A stretch of DNA of 64,000 nucleotides from Campylorhamphus procurvoides. Lineage: Eukaryota; Chordata; Aves; Passeriformes; Dendrocolaptidae. Below are positions 45,901-55,590 of the stretch, piece after piece. The stretch covers positions 325-64,324 of the forward strand of contig WBMV01001908.1 in assembly GCA_013396655.1 (NCBI GenBank). The letters are read 5' to 3'. A program made the translations under genes and the position numbers. Within the stretch, counting starts at the first letter, position 1. Each line of letters starts with the position of its first letter. Under the pieces are notes generated by a model. That model was not told the origin of the DNA and ran no database searches. It saw only the letters and a program-made list of their open reading frames with translations.

Positions 45901-48900
45901 CCAAGGTGAACATATAGTAAGAAAAGACTGAAGAGTTTGCTGAACTACGAATTGCCTTCAAGGTCCTAGAGGTGCAAACCCTCCTGTCTTTCTTTGATGC
46001 CTACTGTTTACTGGGAAAGCTTTTTATTTCACTGAGAATAAAAAGCAGTGCATCAAAGAAACAGGACACACCACCTCTAGTTTCTCTTCCTAACAGAAAA
46101 CCACCGGCTATACTTTTAATTTAAATAAAATAATTATCCCCTGTAGATCACAGGGCATCGCTGTCACATCACTGGTTACAGACTCACCTCTGTTTCCTGA
46201 AGTCTGTGTCCAATGAGGCTCAGAGATTCACCCAGCAGCTGTAAGTGTGCAGCTACATCAATAGGATCTGTCTCAGGGACTTTGGCTGGTGAAGAAGGCA
46301 CCACTACGGTGCTGGTGGGGGATTTCTTCTGAGGGGAAATCACTCCTGTTGGAGAAGCTGGAAACATGCAAATTAAAGTTCCATATTCTTTTATTTCACT
46401 CTTTTACTTACAAGCCTATTTACTTAGTAAAGTTCAAATCTCAAAGACACAAGATGCTTAAAGAGTTCTGTGGACCCAGTCCTGTGGTCTTGGAGTCAAA
46501 CTTTTTTTTACATGTACAAAGCATTTACCTCAGCTGAATGCAACTGGGAAGATTCGGTATCAGGGATGCCAAACCAAGAACAACTCATTTTCCTCCAGGA
46601 GAAAAAGTAATCCCACTCGAACTTCCTTTCTGCTTCTTCTTAGTTTAGATTTCAATCCCTGAACTGCTAAAAACAATACCATTCTACAAATTGGACACGG
46701 AAATCTTTATGAAAAATGCTGGTGTCATTCTTGCTCTCACAGAAAAATTGATTTGACTAGTATGGTGATTTAAATGTCAAACCTGGTGAGAAAGCTGATA
46801 GGGATGTGAAGCAAGTAAGGATCTTTGTTCCTTATTCCACGGGCAACACCCTGTCCAAGAAATAGACAAGAGCAAATAAAGTGCAGCAATTACCCTTCAT
46901 TTTTGGTGCACCATCTGAAGATGACGCCTTTCTCTTCACAGTGGTGGCCTCTGCTTTATTCTGCTTGTGTTGGAGATACTGAGCTTTCTGCTTCCAGATC
47001 TGCAGTTACCATGGTAAGAAAAGAGAGATTCATAATATTAGGTAATTCTGCTACCTAATGCCAGGACCTGGAGGCAGAATGATGTTATGTAGCTAAAGGG
47101 TGAAGCAATACCATGAGAAGGAAATGAATGCTTTTATGTGTGCAAGGGCAAGGTTTCCGTACTTTCCATCTTTCCATACTTTGGGGACATAGGTAGCTAT
47201 GGTGTCAGCACAATCTGATCTAAGCACCTAGTTTACAGAAGTAATTTTACAAAAACATTTCACACACACACTCACCAGTTTATCCTTCTCAGGTAGCTGC
47301 TTCCACACTTCCGCCAGTTTTTTACTTAGCTCTCCAAAATCTGGCAGAAAGAAAACAAAAAAATGTTTAAAACAAATTAGATTGTAAAATCATGGAGAGA
47401 ACACAGGAAATTTACAGACCCATCCATACACATTTAGGAAGCAAGCCACTCCACAACTGGAACTCTCCACACTGTACTGAAAATGAGTGCCAGTGTGCAT
47501 TCTACTACTGTTTAAAATGAAAAAAAAAACCAACCCCAAACCAAAACAAACAGAAGACTTGATATCAGGAATATTAAATCACAGAGTACTTACAGGAATG
47601 CGACACAATGAAGGTAACTATCTAAGTAAAGAAAGAGCGAGCTAGCAGTTTCTTTATCCAGATTTACAGCTTGGTGAAAATATAATTATAATGCAATAAT
47701 GAAATCCACTCCTGTCCCCTTTGCCACCTCCTACTCTAAGTAACATTGACAGATTCTTTGCATTCTGTCAAAATTAAGAGGTTGGTCTGAAACAGAGATG
47801 ATATTTTCTCCTACTTAATCCGATTGGTGTAAAAGTAAGAGAAGAAAAGAGAAGGCTAGATTATTCTCTTACCTATTCCAGGGTGTTCAGACACAATAGT
47901 TGTACGGTATTCCTTACAGAACACTTGATAGGCAGACATGTTTTTCTTCTTTGGCTAGTCAGAAGAAGGAAGGAAACAAAGATTTTTAATCCTGATGAGA
48001 CCATCTCATATTTAATAAGAATTTGACATTTATTGAAGACTTAAATTTGGCACATAGATCAGGAACCTTAAAAAGCAGTGTTTTACGTGTTCTGGCTGAA
48101 TTTAGTGTTTATGAAAGCACAGGAATCAGCCAGAACCAGTCTTAGTACAAGGCTTATCTTGCAAAGCTCAGCAACAACCTGTTATCCTAATTTCAACATA
48201 CAACTCTGATAACGTACCTCTGCTTTAAAACTTTAAATAAAAACCAGTATCTGTTATACTATTCACAGTACCTATTATAGATCTGTCAAAACAATTCAGA
48301 TCGTATTTTGCTCCATTCCTTGCATCTTTACTAAGTACTTCAAGTTGTCAGGAAAACAGACTGTGTAAGTATATTGACACCAGAGGTATTGCAATTGCCA
48401 AGCTATGATGAGGGAAAACTTCCCAAATAGAATAGGATAATTGTTAAATACATTTGGGCTCTGTCTCCCTGTTTCATCATACAAAGTAATATTTCTCTAT
48501 CTGAACATGTAGAAACTACTTTTCCCCATTTATAAACTTATACAGCTCCAGTTACATAATTTGTAAACTTTTTCATATGCTAGTTACTATTTCTGCTACT
48601 CATTTCTTTATATAGTAACCATGGAAAACTGAACATACAAGTACAGGACAAATTGGAACATGGTAGTCTATATAAGAATTAGAATTTCATTTGAACACAG
48701 GAGTCAATGAGTAAATATCTTCACTTTTTGGGTAAGAGCTTGATTAATTTTTACAGAAACTGTGATGATGGACTAGATCACTAGTCCAAAAGTCTGCTGG
48801 CAATAGCTAGAAACAGTTACATTAGAAAATGATGCAGTTGTGCTTGGTACCTGACCTGTACAAAGCAAAATTAAGTATAACCTTTCCAGAGAACCTCTAT

Positions 48901-51900
48901 TAGCTACAGGCTATCTGTGCCACAAACCCAAAACAACATATATTCCTTTGGCTACCAACAGAAATCACATTGGCTGACAGTTTTCCAAATATGCTTCAGT
49001 GAAACCACTGATACTGGTATCAGCTGTCCTGTTTCAATTTAACATGCCTTTGTAATGGAATGCCTAATCCACCATTACCCATCACCCAATTTCCATCTTC
49101 CCTCCAATTTCTCCTTACTTTTTCTCTTTCTCTTTCCTTTTCTTTTTCTCTTTCCTTTTCTCTTTCTTTCTCCTTTTCTCTTTCCTTCTCCTTTTCCCAT
49201 TTTTCAGCTCTGTCTTTCTCCTTGTCTTCCTTTTTCCTCCTTTTCTCACCTTGACCATCTGAGTGAAAAACAGCAGGAGGAGGTGAAGAAACAACATAGG
49301 GGGTACCGGGAGGTGGTGGTGACACTCTTACTTCTGCTACCGCCACAGGAGAGTGTCCAGAACTCCTTTTAGACTTAGAGTGCTTCTTCTCTCTGTGTTT
49401 CTCCTTGTCCTTTTTCTTCTTACTTTTTTTTGACTTCTTCTTCTTCTTGATTTCCCGGTAGGAGTCATCTATCACTAGCTCTCCAGCCTCCAACTCTCCA
49501 CCAGAGGAAGAGCCAGATTCTGGTGGTGCCTCCGTACCTGGAATCTCATACTCACTTCCGTGACCCTCTGAATGAAGGGAGGTGTCAGCACCAAAACTTT
49601 CTGACGGTGGATGTGAGTCAGGAGGTGGTTTGTGCTTCTTTCGGGATGACTTCAGGAAGCTTTGTAGTTCATGACCCATCAGGAATGAGCCTTGCTCATC
49701 TCGAGCTGATTTCTTTGAAGATTTCTTTGCAGCTGCTGGTGCTGAAGAGTAGGATAAAGAGTCATCATCTGTTGCACTAGTTTTCTCTTTTGGTGAAAGG
49801 ATGAGCTTCATCTTCAAACCATCAGGTTCACGAAGAGTAAGTGTCTCCGTGTTCACATAGAGAGGTTTCATTTTTTTAGATTTGTGGGAGCTGCCATCAT
49901 CCACTGAGTGCTCCCCACTGCTCCCACTCAGTTTCTTCTTGGTGTGCTCCTTTCTGCTTTCAGAATGGCCAGAGGAAGAATGAGATGATTTTTCAGAGGT
50001 CCTCTTTGAAGACTTTGAGCTTGTGGCCAAAGGTGAGGTGATAGCCTTGAGTAAATCCATGTTTGTATCAGCTGAGGATGGGCTAGAAGCTGCCTTTTTC
50101 TTCTTCTTTGATGGTAGATCCAAAGGTGAAACACCTGAAAAAGATGAAATGTACATCATGATGACTCCCTTAAAGACAGCAAAGAAGGGAAGTGGGAATC
50201 CTGCCAGACATTCAACTACCGCTAACAGATTTATACTTTGGCTTAAACAGAACATCTCTCAAGACTGTATCCAGTTCAGCACTTCAGAGGCTGTTAACAC
50301 CTGGGTTGGTCATATAATTTAAGGCAAGTAGGCAGTAGGAAAGTTCTTGAAGTTTTGTCAAACTGTATTCTATTGTGAAATTACGTACTTTGATGAAAAT
50401 ATATCTTACCGAGCCTGAAATTACATCTCAAGGGCAAGGTGTTTGTGCCATTTTTAGCTAAGGTAGAGACCAATGAACTGAAAATATGAACTTTTTCATT
50501 CTCTAGACAGATTTTGATGAAATTTCAGTTTGGCTTCCTCCTTCCATTGGGCCAAAAATAAATCCTAAACATGTTAAGCTTTCATGAGCTGAATTGTAAC
50601 TTTCTGGCTATCTTATTGTGAGAATAACTGAACAGAAAAGCATTTACTTTTCAATCTCATACATTCTGTTTGTATAAATTCAGAGAAAGTAATACTACCT
50701 GTAAGTATAACTATAGTTTGTAATGCAATAGGAAAAAAAGAAATGCAAATGTCAAATGGGAAAGTACGGGTGAGAAAAATACAACTTGTCAATGAAAAGG
50801 GGGTGGAAGACCTTTACCCCTAAGAACGGCAACTTGTTAAGCTAGACTCTGAAAATATAATTCCCTAATCTTCTCCTGCCTGGTGCTGATCAGGATCAGG
50901 TTTCTGATTACTTGTTCTAAGGCAGGTTGATGTACTCTTCCCCCATAAAATGCTAACCACAAAGCTTGATGACACTGGTTTAAGAGCATCCTTTTTTTCC
51001 TCAATGTCATGATCTGTTAGCCCCTTTCTGTGTTTCATTACTATCTTACCTCTGTAGCAGAACTCATCAGAGGAGTGCTTCTTTTTCTTTTTGTGAGGTT
51101 CTGTCCCTGGAAAAAACTCACTGTCCTGGAATAAAAAGAAAAAAGTTGCTGACAAAAAAGCAGGAAATGAGATTCACATGGACTATTAACACAGATAATA
51201 ATTTGTAGTAGATACCAAGAGTTATTTGTCCTGCTGTAACATCAAGGAACCCTGGGTATGAACCAGGATCATCATTCCGGGTGCTAAAAGGAAACATACT
51301 CTGTACTAAGCGAACACAGTGTAGGTTTAAAGTAAGACAAAATGCATGTTATAGAGAGGTGGGAGAATACAAAAAATGGTATTAGTCAGGATTGGTTTCA
51401 GAACATCAGCCACCATATCGGCATTGAGCTTTCCGTAGGCATTGCAGCACAAAAAAGACTATGGGGGAACTGAAAGACAGATCTCTATAGGGAGATCCCT
51501 CCAAAGTGAGAGGAGCAATACACAAGAAAACTTGCAAAAGCACATTTGAAAGTGTTAAGAAATGGGCAATGAAAGCCAGCTCTTGGAGATTAGCTGATGA
51601 GTTGATAAAAGACAGACATCTACCTCTTAATAAAACTCAGAAATAACTAAGCATGCACAGACTGTGAAAACGAAGGTGAGCAGTTCATGTTTAACATGCT
51701 GAAAAAGATAAAAGAAGGGACAGGAGGTACAAAGAAATGACAACTAGAAGGATGGGCCAAAAACATGTCCTTAATATGTCATGCTCCCTAATTACTATTT
51801 GTGTCTTGACCAATTTGTGATTTGAAACTCAAGCTCCTCTACAGAATTCCATCTGCATGGCAAAAGATTTTAAACTAGAACTTGTTTTCCAGATGAAAAA

Positions 51901-53158
51901 AAATAAGTAACAAGATAGTCACCTTTGAGCTAACAGCAGAAATTTTAGCTCAGAGGAATGTTTTGAAGAAACTTAAGTTGTCACTATGTGATTTCAAGAG
52001 TTAATGCCCTAAAGAGGTGAATAGAGCAAGTTCATACCTCTCAAGAGCTATTGTTTCAGGCTGTCTGCAGAATCAGGAAGACAACAGTACATCATTTAAC
52101 ATTATATCCATCCTTTGCTGGCTATTTATACAACCATAAATTGTAAATTTCTTTTTCTAATGTGTTTAAGAAGTTATTCATGGCATCTTATGACTTGGAA
52201 GGTTCCACATCAAGACTAGCACAACATCCTACTACCAGAAAAATCAGAATCAGTTGTAACTGGCATTGACGGCGTCCTTTTCCCTAGGAAAGTTACTGAG
52301 TAATACAGGACATGATTATCTGCTCTTGCTGTCTTCTACAAGAACAAGACACCCATTCCATCACTAGCTTTACACATATTCTTACACTTCCAACCTTTTC
52401 TCTGAGGGCTTCCTACCTGAGTTGCTACCTCGTCTTCCTCTTGCAGAAGATCCTTGTAAGAGCGTTTCTTCTCTCGCTGTATCCTGCCAGTTGCCAGCCC
52501 GTCATCAACACCTCGGTGACTCTCTAGGAACTCTGTGATTCATGTGAAATGGGAAAAAAGAAAGAAATGAAATACCCTATTAAGGAATGATAGACATACG
52601 CACCATGCACAAAATAAGCCAACAGTGGACATTGGCACAGACTGATGCACAAAACCCAACAAGCACAGGGACTTAAAAGGTAACAGTCTGTACTATCTGA
52701 TCACTGGGATGGGGCTTGGTGCTCTAACACTTTAACACAATCACTCCAGATTTAATTTCTAACCCTTATATTTCTTCCTAAAGACAAGTGGACCTAGAGA
52801 CGTTACCATGACTAAACATATTGTCCCTGGTCCCCAATTCCATTGACCTGGCAGGGAGAAGAAAGGCTGCAGTGGCAGAGTTTCCAATTAAGGTGCCTGC
52901 ATCAGGAAATACCACCCATTTCTTTCAAGTTCTAATCCCAGTACTTTACACCTGGAAGTCAAGGGCTTGGGAATCCTCCAGTAACTTGGACAAGTTAAAT
53001 TTAGGGGCTCCACAGCACACTAGCTTCCTTTCCCACTCTGACTGCATGGCCTGGCAAGGCTGCAGAGGTAGGGCACCCTTTTTTTTTTTTTTTGGCAAAT
53101 CCCTCTGAGATTATGAAGCAGTCATACCTTCTTTCTTCTTGGCGCCATCATAAGCCAT
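42921..53158 (-). CDS. HMGXB4: HMGXB4 (HMG-box containing 4), 10 coding exons, 606 aa
   Basis: HMGXB4 (formerly HMG2L1) is a nuclear HMG-box protein linked to the NURF remodelling complex and repression of Wnt signalling. Coding exons in order are 53158-53128, 52523-52417, 51125-51050, 50134-49119, 47954-47873, 47340-47276, 46999-46894, 46357-46188, 45008-44886 and 42965-42921. All have AG/GT boundaries with matching phases, and they total 1821 nt. Residues 11-46 hold the conserved [14 protein letters not shown] segment. Residues 72-410 are a Lys/Ser-rich disordered region with the conserved [20 protein letters not shown] block and a Lys-rich nuclear-localisation-type stretch. Residues about 411-480 form the HMG box ([12 protein letters not shown] to [13 protein letters not shown]). 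The C-terminus carries [20 protein letters not shown] and ends YIMPGL. The length is close to human (601 aa). The predicted protein lacks a ten-residue segment I recall in human and has an expanded Glu/Lys/Arg tract. Confidence 0.96.
44886..45008 (-). CDS. HMGXB4: HMGXB4 exon 10
   Basis: It encodes 41 residues, [20 protein letters not shown] then [20 protein letters not shown] and L, nearly identical to human. Acceptor CTACCAG|GGA, donor TTG|GTAAGT. Confidence 0.96.
46188..46357 (-). CDS. HMGXB4: HMGXB4 exon 9
   Basis: It encodes [13 protein letters not shown] through [20 protein letters not shown] and RLQETE. The C-terminal helical block is almost invariant with human. Acceptor TTCCAG|CTT, donor GAG|GTGAGT. 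Confidence 0.96.
46894..46999 (-). CDS. HMGXB4: HMGXB4 exon 8, HMG box helix 3
   Basis: It encodes [20 protein letters not shown] then [15 protein letters not shown] plus one base. Acceptor CTGCAG|ATC, donor AGG|GTAATT. Confidence 0.95.
47276..47340 (-). CDS. HMGXB4: HMGXB4 exon 7, HMG box helix 2
   Basis: It encodes [20 protein letters not shown] then KL, identical in sense to human HMGXB4. Only 65 nt. Acceptor TGCCAG|ATT, donor CTG|GTGAGT. Confidence 0.95.
47873..47954 (-). CDS. HMGXB4: HMGXB4 exon 6, HMG box start
   Basis: It encodes [20 protein letters not shown] then VSEHPGI plus one base, the first HMG-box helix. Acceptor GACTAG|CCA, donor TAG|GTAAGA. Confidence 0.95.
49119..50134 (-). 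CDS. HMGXB4: HMGXB4 exon 5, large disordered-region exon
   Basis: At 1016 nt it encodes 338 residues from [13 protein letters not shown] to a Glu/Lys/Arg run ending REREK. Conserved blocks are [11 protein letters not shown], the [17 protein letters not shown] block, [17 protein letters not shown] and [20 protein letters not shown]. The exon stops at AAA|GTAAGG inside a pure purine stretch, and reading on past this donor gives only spurious sequence. Acceptor TTTCAG|GTG. Confidence 0.96.
51050..51125 (-). CDS. HMGXB4: HMGXB4 exon 4
   Basis: It encodes [20 protein letters not shown] then EFCYR, aligned with human DSELYFLGTDTHKKKRKHSS. Acceptor ATTCCAG|GAC, donor AGAG|GTAAGA. Confidence 0.92.
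52417..52523 (-). CDS. HMGXB4: HMGXB4 exon 3
   Basis: It encodes [20 protein letters not shown] then [16 protein letters not shown]. The REKKRSYKD core matches mammalian HMGXB4, while the front part diverges. Acceptor TTCCTAG|AGA, donor CAG|GTAGGA. Confidence 0.93.
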
Positions 53159-53219
53159 GGTGGTCCTGCAGGAGCCTGTGAATGAGTTGCCACGTCTGGG
53201 CTCCTTCCCCCGTTCCCAT
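53128..53219 (-). CDS. HMGXB4: HMGXB4 exon 2 with start codon (coding from 53158)
   Basis: The exon begins after CCTATAG at 53219 with 61 nt of 5' UTR, then ATG at 53158-53156 ([10 protein letters not shown] plus one base), donor AAG|GTATGA. The ATG has a near-perfect context (ACCATGG). An upstream ATG at the very start of the exon opens a 23-codon frame that ends just past the main start. Confidence 0.92.
53148..53219 (-). promoter_or_regulatory. HMGXB4: uORF overlapping the HMGXB4 start codon
   Basis: The first three bases of exon 2 are ATG. The frame runs 23 sense codons to a TGA at 53150-53148, which overlaps the main ORF start by eleven bases in another frame. Such an overlapping uORF could lower translation of the main frame. 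The real effect depends on the unseen exon 1. Confidence 0.5.
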
Positions 53220-53231
53220 CTATAGGAAAAG

Positions 53232-54900
53232 GTCTGAGAAACAGAGAATGAAAATAACCCTCCCATAAAGAAGAAACACTAAGTAAACTGGGAAACTTTC
53301 TCTGAACCAAGTGAAGATTCTCTGGAAGACAGTGGGAAAGGAAAGGAGTCTACCTCTTGATGGGTTTGTGCTCACTTTTCAGGCTTGAGAGATTTTTTTT
53401 TTAAAAGTAAAATGGATGTTATATTATTTTAAAGATAGAAAAGACCTCTTCCTTATAAAATACCTAAATCACAGAAGTAATTTATTTACAAAAATAGAAA
53501 GAGGGTGAAAAAACAACTGAGTTTGATTTTTCCTGACACACAAAAATGCACTCATACCACGTCAAAGCCATTTTTTGTCAGGAGATACTCTAGCAAAAAG
53601 TGGGATGTTTAAAGAGAGACCTCAAACCCTTGAATCTCAGATGAAGTGAAGGAAAAAAAAGGAGCAGGCAGAAGTCATTATATTACAAAAAAGTGACTTC
53701 AAATAGTTTTAACTAAAGGATCACACACTTTGTAGTGATGGTGTGCATCCTTCTGATGTGTTTCCTAATGCTACCACTGCAGCCATTCTGAATGCCAGCC
53801 TGGGAGAGGGGACGGAAGAGAGCACTCCTTTTCACTAGGGCTTCTGCAGCACCCTGACCTCTGCCAACCCACAGGTTTCAGGCCTCCTCTAACTGAGTCA
53901 CTGTTGCACAGTGACTGGTGTATAAAATGACACTGCCATTATGGAACAGCCACCCTCTGGATTTGTCAGAGCAAATAGCTTTTGTTTTTCAGTCAGTGAC
54001 CAGCTTAGCAAGAAAATATCAACCTTCTGCTCATAAGTGATTGAACCAATCACACCCAACTGAATTTGTGTGTTTGCGAGTATGTGCACACGTGTAAACA
54101 TTCAACCACAAAGACCATGCAGCCTGTTCATTCCAGCTGTCACGGTAATCTTGCCACAATGAAGTTACACTGGAATACTTTGGGAGACGGGAACTTGTGC
54201 TTGTACATCCCTTCACGTACCTCAGTTTTACAGACAACTGGCTGATACTGACAATGTACAACATATGAATTCCTTCAGTTGTTACTTTAGTGATTCATTC
54301 CTCTAGTAGTTACTTAAGTGATATAACAAAGTCACAACTAAATCAAGCTTGTGAGGACACAGGAGATGTTTCTGCTGAAATTCATAGGAATACATGTTAT
54401 TTCTTCAGGTTTTGGGAAACCATTCATCACAAAAAGTCAAGTCAGTATTCTGGCCACTATACGTTGCTGGTAGCAAGCACAACAATTCTGCCTACACGCA
54501 AGAGCACTGCATATATATATATATATGCACTAGGGCATTGCACTTGGCAATAAAAAAAAGGCATCTTGCCACTTGTGGGCTCATGATCTTGAACCAGATG
54601 TTGTCAACATCTCGCAATGTTCACCTGTCAGACAACAGCATTGTGCTCAAGAGGCTAAGTGCCTAATATAGATACTACTCAGCAAAACAAAGCTGAAGAC
54701 AGTCATTCATGAATGGATGACTTGGAGAAACAAGAATTTCTTTGCAGCTACATGCATACCTTTTGCTTTCTCATCTTATCTGCTTGGAAGGTACGAATGT
54801 TGGCAGACACTGCCCAAAGGGGCTCACAACCTAGACCTCTCACCCAGCAAACACAAAACATACTTTCGAACTTGTCTCATCCTGCAAATCCTAATTAGGC
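53232..54900 (-). other. HMGXB4: HMGXB4 intron 1
   Basis: About 1.7 kb of AT-rich DNA between exon 2 and the CpG-rich promoter. It contains a short (AT)n run near 54510. No further exon is supported. Confidence 0.6.
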
Positions 54901-54919
54901 CCCCCTGCCTCAAATTCCT

Positions 54920-55281
54920 CGGCGTCAGCAGTGACTGCACACGCCCGGCGGGGAAGCTCTCCCTTCCCTTCTCCCGTTCCTCAGCGCACACTCCCGGGGG
55001 ATCCTGGCCCAGCCCGGCTCTCCTGCAGCATGGGGATCCCGCAGTTTGGACCCACGGCCGGCACTCCGCGGGATGCCGCGGCCTCGCCTCATTTCCCGCC
55101 GGCCCTCCCGGCGACCGGGGCAGGCGGGACGCGCCGGGGGACGACCCGCAGCGCCGGGGGGACAAGGCCCGCACCGCCGGGGGACAGCCCGCACGGTGAG
55201 GGGCACAGTCCGCACCATCACCGGCCCCGCCACCGGCCCCGCCGCGCATGCGTCCCAGCACCCCCCGGTTCCGGCCCCCCC
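54920..55281 (-). promoter_or_regulatory. HMGXB4: CpG island, presumed HMGXB4 promoter and non-coding exon 1
   Basis: About 360 bases of dense GC and CpG lie 1.8 kb upstream of HMGXB4 exon 2, where its promoter and untranslated exon 1 belong. A GCGCATGCG sequence at 55244-55252 fits the NRF1 motif common in CpG-island promoters. The exact start site and exon 1 donor cannot be fixed, and the island runs into a gap. Long open frames through it are composition artefacts. Confidence 0.65.
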
Positions 55282-55310
55282 NNNNNNNNNNNNNNNNNNN
55301 NNNNNNNNNN
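55282..55310. other. Assembly gap (29 N)
   Basis: It separates the CpG island from the 55-bp minisatellite. Its size may be nominal, and the repeat copy number is therefore uncertain. Confidence 0.95.
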
Positions 55311-55590
55311 TGGGGACACACCTTGGGGACATGCTGGGAGCCACGTGTGACCTGGGGACACACCTTGGGGACACGCCTTGGGGACATCCTGAGAGCCACG
55401 TGCGACCTGGGGACACACCTTGGGGACACGCCTTGGGGACATCCTGAGAGCCACGTGCGACCTGGGGACACACCTTGTGGACACGCCTTGGGAACATCCC
55501 GGGAGCCACATGTGCTTTGGGGACACACCTTGGGGACATCCCGTGAGCCATGTGTGCCCGGGAGCCGTGGGACACACACCACGGGGACAC
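55311..55590. repeat. 55-bp minisatellite with GGGGACA core
   Basis: The GCCACGTG segment recurs at 55-base spacing (CCACG at 55341, 55396, 55451; variant CCACA at 55506), then once at 42 bases. Each unit is built from 13-base sub-units of the type ACACCTTGGGGAC plus a spacer with the CACGTG hexamer. Early copies are nearly identical and the array decays rightward. The left side is truncated by the gap. Confidence 0.93.

Noticed and set aside
49020..49118. ORF extension of HMGXB4 exon 5 ([13 protein letters not shown] and onward)
   Set aside because: This is intron read-through past the donor at 49118. The correct continuation is the HMG-box exon at 47954.
55311..55590. Regular 55-bp repeats considered as a CRISPR-like array
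   Set aside because: Units are contiguous with no unique spacers, in a vertebrate genome. It is a minisatellite.
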